25,610 nt of DNA from an uncultured Lachnospiraceae bacterium (GTDB lineage Bacteria > Bacillota > Clostridia > Lachnospirales > Lachnospiraceae), in contig UQVK01000051.1 in NCBI GenBank assembly GCA_900544445.1, positions 1 to 25,610 on the forward strand, in the 5' to 3' direction. Shown piece by piece: positions 22,391 to 25,610 of the stretch. Under the pieces are notes generated by a model. The model ran no database searches. It was not told the DNA's origin and worked only from the letters and a program-made list of their open reading frames with translations. How positions within the stretch are numbered: position 1 is the first letter of the stretch; the number at the start of each line of letters is the position of its first letter. The translations under genes and the position numbers were made by a program.

Positions 22391-22771
22391 TCATGATAAA
22401 AATTGACTGATAAAGTCAATCAACTGTTCTCCCTGCTCTTCCACCGCCGTTTCAACCTGCGCGGCGTTCAGCCCCAGGACGCTCACGCCCTGTGTTTTGC
22501 TGTAAAAGTACAAGCCGAACAGAATTGCAGCCAGCAGGAAACGGATGCCGAAGGAGGACACGCTTCCTCTGCTCTGCCCTCCTCCATATTCCGCTGCGGT
22601 CAGCGGATAGTCATATCCGGTTTCGTTCATATAGGGATTCTCGTTCTGATAGCTGTCGCTCTTTCCGTATAGGATTTCTTCTCTGGCACGGATGCGCTGC
22701 TGATTGCTGTGGTTTTCCTCGCGGATCAGCCGCATCAGCTCCAGCCTGCGCCTGGTTCTGGCGTCCTGCAT
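22391..22771 (-). CDS. small single-span membrane protein, unknown function
   Basis: The 126-residue protein has a charged cytoplasmic N-terminal half (MQDARTRRRLELMRLIREENHSNQQRIRAREEIL), a Tyr/Asn/Gly-rich middle, one membrane segment at about residues 74-91 (FGIRFLLAAILFGLYFYS), and a short tail with an acidic helix (AAQVETAVEEQGEQLIDFISQFLS). I do not recognise the family. ATG 22771 has GGAGG four to five bases upstream, which supports it as a real gene. It follows the terminator hairpins of the MATE gene. A TATAAA in the terminator T-tract may serve as its -10. Confidence 0.65.
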   Translation of the reverse strand: MQDARTRRRLELMRLIREENHSNQQRIRAREEILYGKSDSYQNENPYMNETGYDYPLTAAEYGGGQSRGSVSSFGIRFLLAAILFGLYFYSKTQGVSVLGLNAAQVETAVEEQGEQLIDFISQFLS

Positions 22772-22807
22772 GCTGCCTCCGAAGCGTTCATACGCATTTT
22801 TCTTTAT

Positions 22808-22884
22808 AAAAAATATGAGCCGGACAGGAAAGGTATTCCGGAATCATCCAAAGGATGTTAAGCGTACCTTTCCGGCCGGCTCAT
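22808..22884 (-). terminator. large terminator hairpin after the MATE gene
   Basis: Arms at 22815-22835 and 22865-22884 are near-perfect inverted repeats (ATGAGCCGG and GGAAAGGTA blocks around a small internal mismatch) with a 29-nt loop that itself contains ATCC-aaa-GGAT. Read on the minus strand, the stem is followed by six T (22808-22813). The stem is longer than usual for an intrinsic terminator. Confidence 0.7.
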
Positions 22885-22888
22885 ATGG

Positions 22889-22924
22889 AATTCGCCTGGA
22901 CCGATATTCCTGTCCAGGCGAATT
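22889..22924 (-). terminator. second perfect hairpin directly after the MATE gene
   Basis: AATTCGCCTGGAC (22889-22901) and GTCCAGGCGAATT (22912-22924) form a perfect 13-bp stem with a 10-nt loop, 24 nt after the MATE stop. There is no T-run, so alone it is more likely an mRNA 3'-end stabiliser working with the larger hairpin next to it. Confidence 0.55.
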
Positions 22925-22948
22925 GTATGCATGTAAAGGGTTTAGCCC

Positions 22949-24340
22949 TTAAACGTTTTCTATTGACGATGTATTTCCGCTGCCCACAGAGAGCTTTCTG
23001 TACTGCCGCAGGAACAGCAGGCCTGTCACGGTCACGGCAATGGTGTCAGCCACAGGCTCTGCAAGGAATACGCCGAAGGGCTTGTTGGTCAGAAACAGCG
23101 GCAGGATGAAGATCAGCGGGATCAGCAGGATGACCTTCCGCAGGAGCGCAAGGAATACGGATGTGACCGCATTGCCGAGGGCAATGAAGGTCTGCTGGCA
23201 GGCGATCTGGATGCCAAACAGAAGCGATGCCGCCATATAAATCCGAATGGCCCAGACGGTATAGCTGGTCAGCTCCGGATCGCTGGTGAAGATGGCGATG
23301 AACGCCTGGGGAAGGAACATGGCAATTGCCCACAGAAGCGTGCTGTAGCACAGGGATGCCGCCAGCAGCAGGCGGAAGGCCTTTTTCACCCGTTCCAGCT
23401 TGCCCGCGCCATAGTTGAAGCTGATGATGGGCTGGGCGCCCTGGGTCAGACCCTGCAGGGGCAGCATGCAGAACTGCATGACGCTGGTGAGGATTGCCAT
23501 GGCGCCCACCGCGATATCGCCGCCGTATCTCTGGAGGGAGGTGTTAAAGCAGACGGAAATCACGCTTTCCGTAAACTGCATGATGAACGGAGAAACGCCG
23601 AGTCCGATGCTGGGCAGGATGACCGGAGCGGAAAGCTTCAGGTTTTTCACCCGGATCCGCAGGGTGCTTTTCTTCGAGGTGAGGAAAACGAGAACCCATA
23701 CGAAGGAAACCGCCTGTGACAGGATGGTTGCAAGCGCAGCGCCCTGTACGCCCATATGGAAACCAAAAATGAAGATGGGATCCAGGATGATGTTGCAGAC
23801 GGCGCCGATGGCCACGGTGCACATACCTGTCATGGCGAAGCCCTGCGCGTTGATGAACGCGTTCAGTCCCAGGGAAATCTGGACGAAAATCGTGCCGATG
23901 GCATAAATTTTCATATAATCCCATGCGTAGCCGATGGTGTTTTCACTGGCTCCGAACATGAGGAGCAGCGGCTGGCCGAAGATCAGGATGACGGCGGTCA
24001 GGACCAGCGCCATGAGAACCAGCATGGTGGTGCAGTTTCCCAGAATTTTTTCCGCATTGTCCTTCTCTCCCTTTCCCATCATGATGGAGGCTCTCGGCGC
24101 GCCGCCCATGCTCACCAGAGCCGCGAAAGCGGAAATCGCCATGATGAGCGGCATGGTAACGCCCACGCCGGTGAGGGCGTCGGGACCGATGTCCTTAATA
24201 TGCCCGATGTACATACGGTCCACCATATTGTACATGACATTGATGATCTGGGCCACAATGGCCGGAAGGGCCAGCTTAAAAAGAAGGCTGCCGATGGGAC
24301 CGTTCCCCAGATCGGCCTCCTTTGTCTGTGCCTTTTTCAT
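22949..24340 (-). CDS. MATE family efflux transporter
   Basis: The 463-residue membrane protein has about twelve hydrophobic segments in two similar halves. It begins DLGNGPIGSLLFKLALPAIVAQIINVMYNMVDRMYIGHI, the classical MATE opening, with GVGVTMPLIMAISAFAALVSMGGAP and the second-half TQGAQPIISFNYGAGKLERVKKAFR motif. Such proteins expel cationic drugs or metabolites using Na+ or H+ gradients; the substrate is unknown. ATG 24340 has GAGG seven bases upstream. It lies 131 nt after the histidine gene, across a long palindrome, so it is probably a separate transcription unit. Confidence 0.9.
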   Translation of the reverse strand: MKKAQTKEADLGNGPIGSLLFKLALPAIVAQIINVMYNMVDRMYIGHIKDIGPDALTGVGVTMPLIMAISAFAALVSMGGAPRASIMMGKGEKDNAEKILGNCTTMLVLMALVLTAVILIFGQPLLLMFGASENTIGYAWDYMKIYAIGTIFVQISLGLNAFINAQGFAMTGMCTVAIGAVCNIILDPIFIFGFHMGVQGAALATILSQAVSFVWVLVFLTSKKSTLRIRVKNLKLSAPVILPSIGLGVSPFIMQFTESVISVCFNTSLQRYGGDIAVGAMAILTSVMQFCMLPLQGLTQGAQPIISFNYGAGKLERVKKAFRLLLAASLCYSTLLWAIAMFLPQAFIAIFTSDPELTSYTVWAIRIYMAASLLFGIQIACQQTFIALGNAVTSVFLALLRKVILLIPLIFILPLFLTNKPFGVFLAEPVADTIAVTVTGLLFLRQYRKLSVGSGNTSSIENV

Positions 24341-24374
24341 GGTATCGCCTCATTTCTTTCAATTTCATTTGTTC

Positions 24375-24452
24375 AAAAAAAAACTATTTCCAGTTATTCA
24401 TCATACAAAGGAAAGGACGAAATGTCAATTGACATTTCGCCCTTTCTGTATG
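24375..24452 (-). terminator. long palindrome after the histidine gene, probable terminator
   Basis: CGAAATGTCAA (24418-24428) joins its exact complement TTGACATTTCG (24429-24439) with no loop. Pairing continues outward through the AAAGG/CCTTT and CATACA/TGTATG (24402 and 24452) blocks with small mismatches. On the minus strand a short AACT/AGTT hairpin and nine T (24375-24383) follow. It separates the hisIE-type gene from the MATE gene. Confidence 0.55.
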
Positions 24453-24471
24453 AAAGCCCATATTTCTGTAA

Positions 24472-25610
24472 TCAGCGCTTGGCAAGTTCTTCCATGATTT
24501 CTTCCCAGGTAATATTCTTCTCCGCCATCAGCACCATCAAATGATAGAGGAAGTCGCAGATCTCATATTTGATTTCATTGGGATTGGGATTTTTCGCCGC
24601 GATGACGATCTCCGTTGCTTCCTCTCCCAGTTTCTTGAGGATCTTGTCAATTCCCTTGTCAAACAGATAGTTGGTATAGGAGCCTTCTTTCGGATGCTCC
24701 TTCCGGTCCTGAATCACGCCGAAGACTTCTTCAAAAACCTTTGCGGGATTGTGGGGAAGCTCTCCGTCCCCTTCCGGAGCGGAGAGAATTTCATTGAAAA
24801 AGCAGCTGTAGGAGCCGGTGTGGCAGGCCGGGCCGATCTGAACCACCTTCGCCAGAATGGTATCATAATCGCAGTCGGTGTACAGAGATTTCACATACTG
24901 GAAGTGTCCGCTGGTCTCTCCCTTTACCCAGAGCTGTCCGCGGCTTCTGCTGAAATAGGTCATTTTTCCAGTGCGTATGGTGGCCTCGTAGGCTTCCTCG
25001 TCCATGTAGGCCTGCATCAGCACCGCATCCGTCCGGCAGTCCTGGACGATGACCGGAACCATGCCGTCGGAATTTTTCTTCAGCTCCTGCCAGGTAAAGG
25101 CGGCCTGAACCGGACATTCGTCCTCATGAGCGGACGTCTCTTCCTCCTCTGAGGCGACGCCATCCGCAGAAAGCTTCCGGATGGCTTCCAGCTCATGGAT
25201 GTTTTCGTTGACCAGTTTCCCGGCGATGCCGCCCACATTTTCAAGCTTCAGGATTTCCATCAGCTTATCCAGAGAAATGTCCGGCGGAACCACGATGACG
25301 GGAACCGGGCTGATCCGGACGGCTGTTTTCATGGCGGAGATATCCGTCAGAAGCACGCCGCTCACACGGTCTTTCAGCCAGACGGCGGCTTCTTCCAGCG
25401 CCCGTTCGTTTCCAATCCTGGCAAGCAGCCTGTTCGGACCGAATTTCAGGGAAACCTCCCTCGTCAGCTCCACGTTGTCCGGTCTGTCATAATCCAGAAC
25501 GGCCTGCCTGCATCCCGCGTACAGGAGCTTTTTCACATCCTCCATTCTGCGGATGCGTCCTGCGCCGATGACGGGAATGGGAACCGCGGAACAGATTTCC
25601 CGGATCAGAT
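24472..25610 (-). CDS. hisIE: HisF-like/HisIE fusion of histidine biosynthesis, 5' end outside window
   Basis: The frame stays open to the right edge (first complete codons LIREICSAVPIPVIGAGRIRRMEDV), so the visible 378 residues are the C-terminal part. The N-terminal region is a HisA/HisF-like barrel fragment (VPIPVIGAGRIRRMEDV). Next is phosphoribosyl-AMP cyclohydrolase HisI, with MTYFSRSRGQLWVKGETSG, metal ligands in DCDYD and the CHTG/SCF cysteines. Last is phosphoribosyl-ATP pyrophosphatase HisE, with YLFDKGIDKILKKLGEEATEIVIAAKN and EICDFLYHLMVLM. Together they carry out histidine steps 2 and 3. The barrel fused in front of HisIE recurs in Lachnospiraceae; whether it is catalytic is unclear. 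A Glu-rich linker (SEEEETSAHEDE) separates the parts. Confidence 0.88.
   Translation of the reverse strand, partial: LIREICSAVPIPVIGAGRIRRMEDVKKLLYAGCRQAVLDYDRPDNVELTREVSLKFGPNRLLARIGNERALEEAAVWLKDRVSGVLLTDISAMKTAVRISPVPVIVVPPDISLDKLMEILKLENVGGIAGKLVNENIHELEAIRKLSADGVASEEEETSAHEDECPVQAAFTWQELKKNSDGMVPVIVQDCRTDAVLMQAYMDEEAYEATIRTGKMTYFSRSRGQLWVKGETSGHFQYVKSLYTDCDYDTILAKVVQIGPACHTGSYSCFFNEILSAPEGDGELPHNPAKVFEEVFGVIQDRKEHPKEGSYTNYLFDKGIDKILKKLGEEATEIVIAAKNPNPNEIKYEICDFLYHLMVLMAEKNITWEEIMEELAKR

Noticed and set aside
22213..22419. 68-codon minus-strand frame upstream of the ATPase gene
   Set aside because: It overlaps the ATPase promoter and start, with no SD site.
23756..24544. 262-codon plus-strand open frame over the MATE gene
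   Set aside because: It is antisense to the MATE and hisIE coding regions and has low-complexity, His/Asp-rich composition typical of shadow frames.

Overview
The window looks like chromosome of a low-to-mid GC Firmicute, most likely a gut Lachnospiraceae (Clostridia). Supporting signs are strong GGAGG-type Shine-Dalgarno (SD) sites, the radical SAM - DUF2344 - RNase G gene order, a HisF-like/HisIE fusion, a CD3324-type small regulator, and a VanRS-like two-component system beside an ABC transporter. No rRNA, tRNA, CRISPR array or complete insertion sequence was seen. All names come from reading motifs by eye; no database search was run.

Layout, left to right. (1) 1-800: a ~90-bp remnant duplicating part of the radical SAM gene found 5 kb away, then a small unrecognised protein whose 3' end runs into a convergent NUDIX gene. 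(2) 738-5610, minus strand: a four-gene operon (TIGR03960 radical SAM protein, TIGR03936/DUF2344 partner, RNase G/E-type nuclease, NUDIX hydrolase) with a clear promoter at 5582-5610 and a cluster of perfect short palindromes between the first two genes. (3) 5649-8683, minus: two tandem divergent paralogues of unknown function, with a promoter whose -35 box lies inside the terminator of the preceding operon. (4) 8664-10170, minus: an Ntn-type linear amide hydrolase coupled by a GTGA overlap to a Vat-like hexapeptide acetyltransferase. (5) 10277-12148: small accessory genes (5'-truncated VOC protein, BltD-like GNAT, CD3324 regulator, membrane-anchored protein). (6) 12150-18470, plus: response regulator, sensor kinase, ABC ATPase, a permease fused to an M1-like zinc peptidase, and a second permease. 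All are overlapping or closely spaced, preceded by a structured leader with three 19-bp repeats and candidate operator motifs at two promoters. (7) 18597-22272, minus: an A+T-rich GNAT, a second GNAT, a DHFR-HAD phosphatase fusion whose first codons are cut by an in-frame TGA, and an AAA-type ATPase that seems to have lost its nuclease core. (8) 22391-25610, minus: a small membrane protein, a MATE exporter and a HisF-like/HisIE histidine gene running off the right edge.

The most notable points are the permease-peptidase five-gene system with its repeat-rich leader, the undescribed tandem paralogue pair, the DHFR-HAD fusion with an early stop, and signs of gene decay (radical SAM remnant, truncated VOC gene, deleted ATPase).
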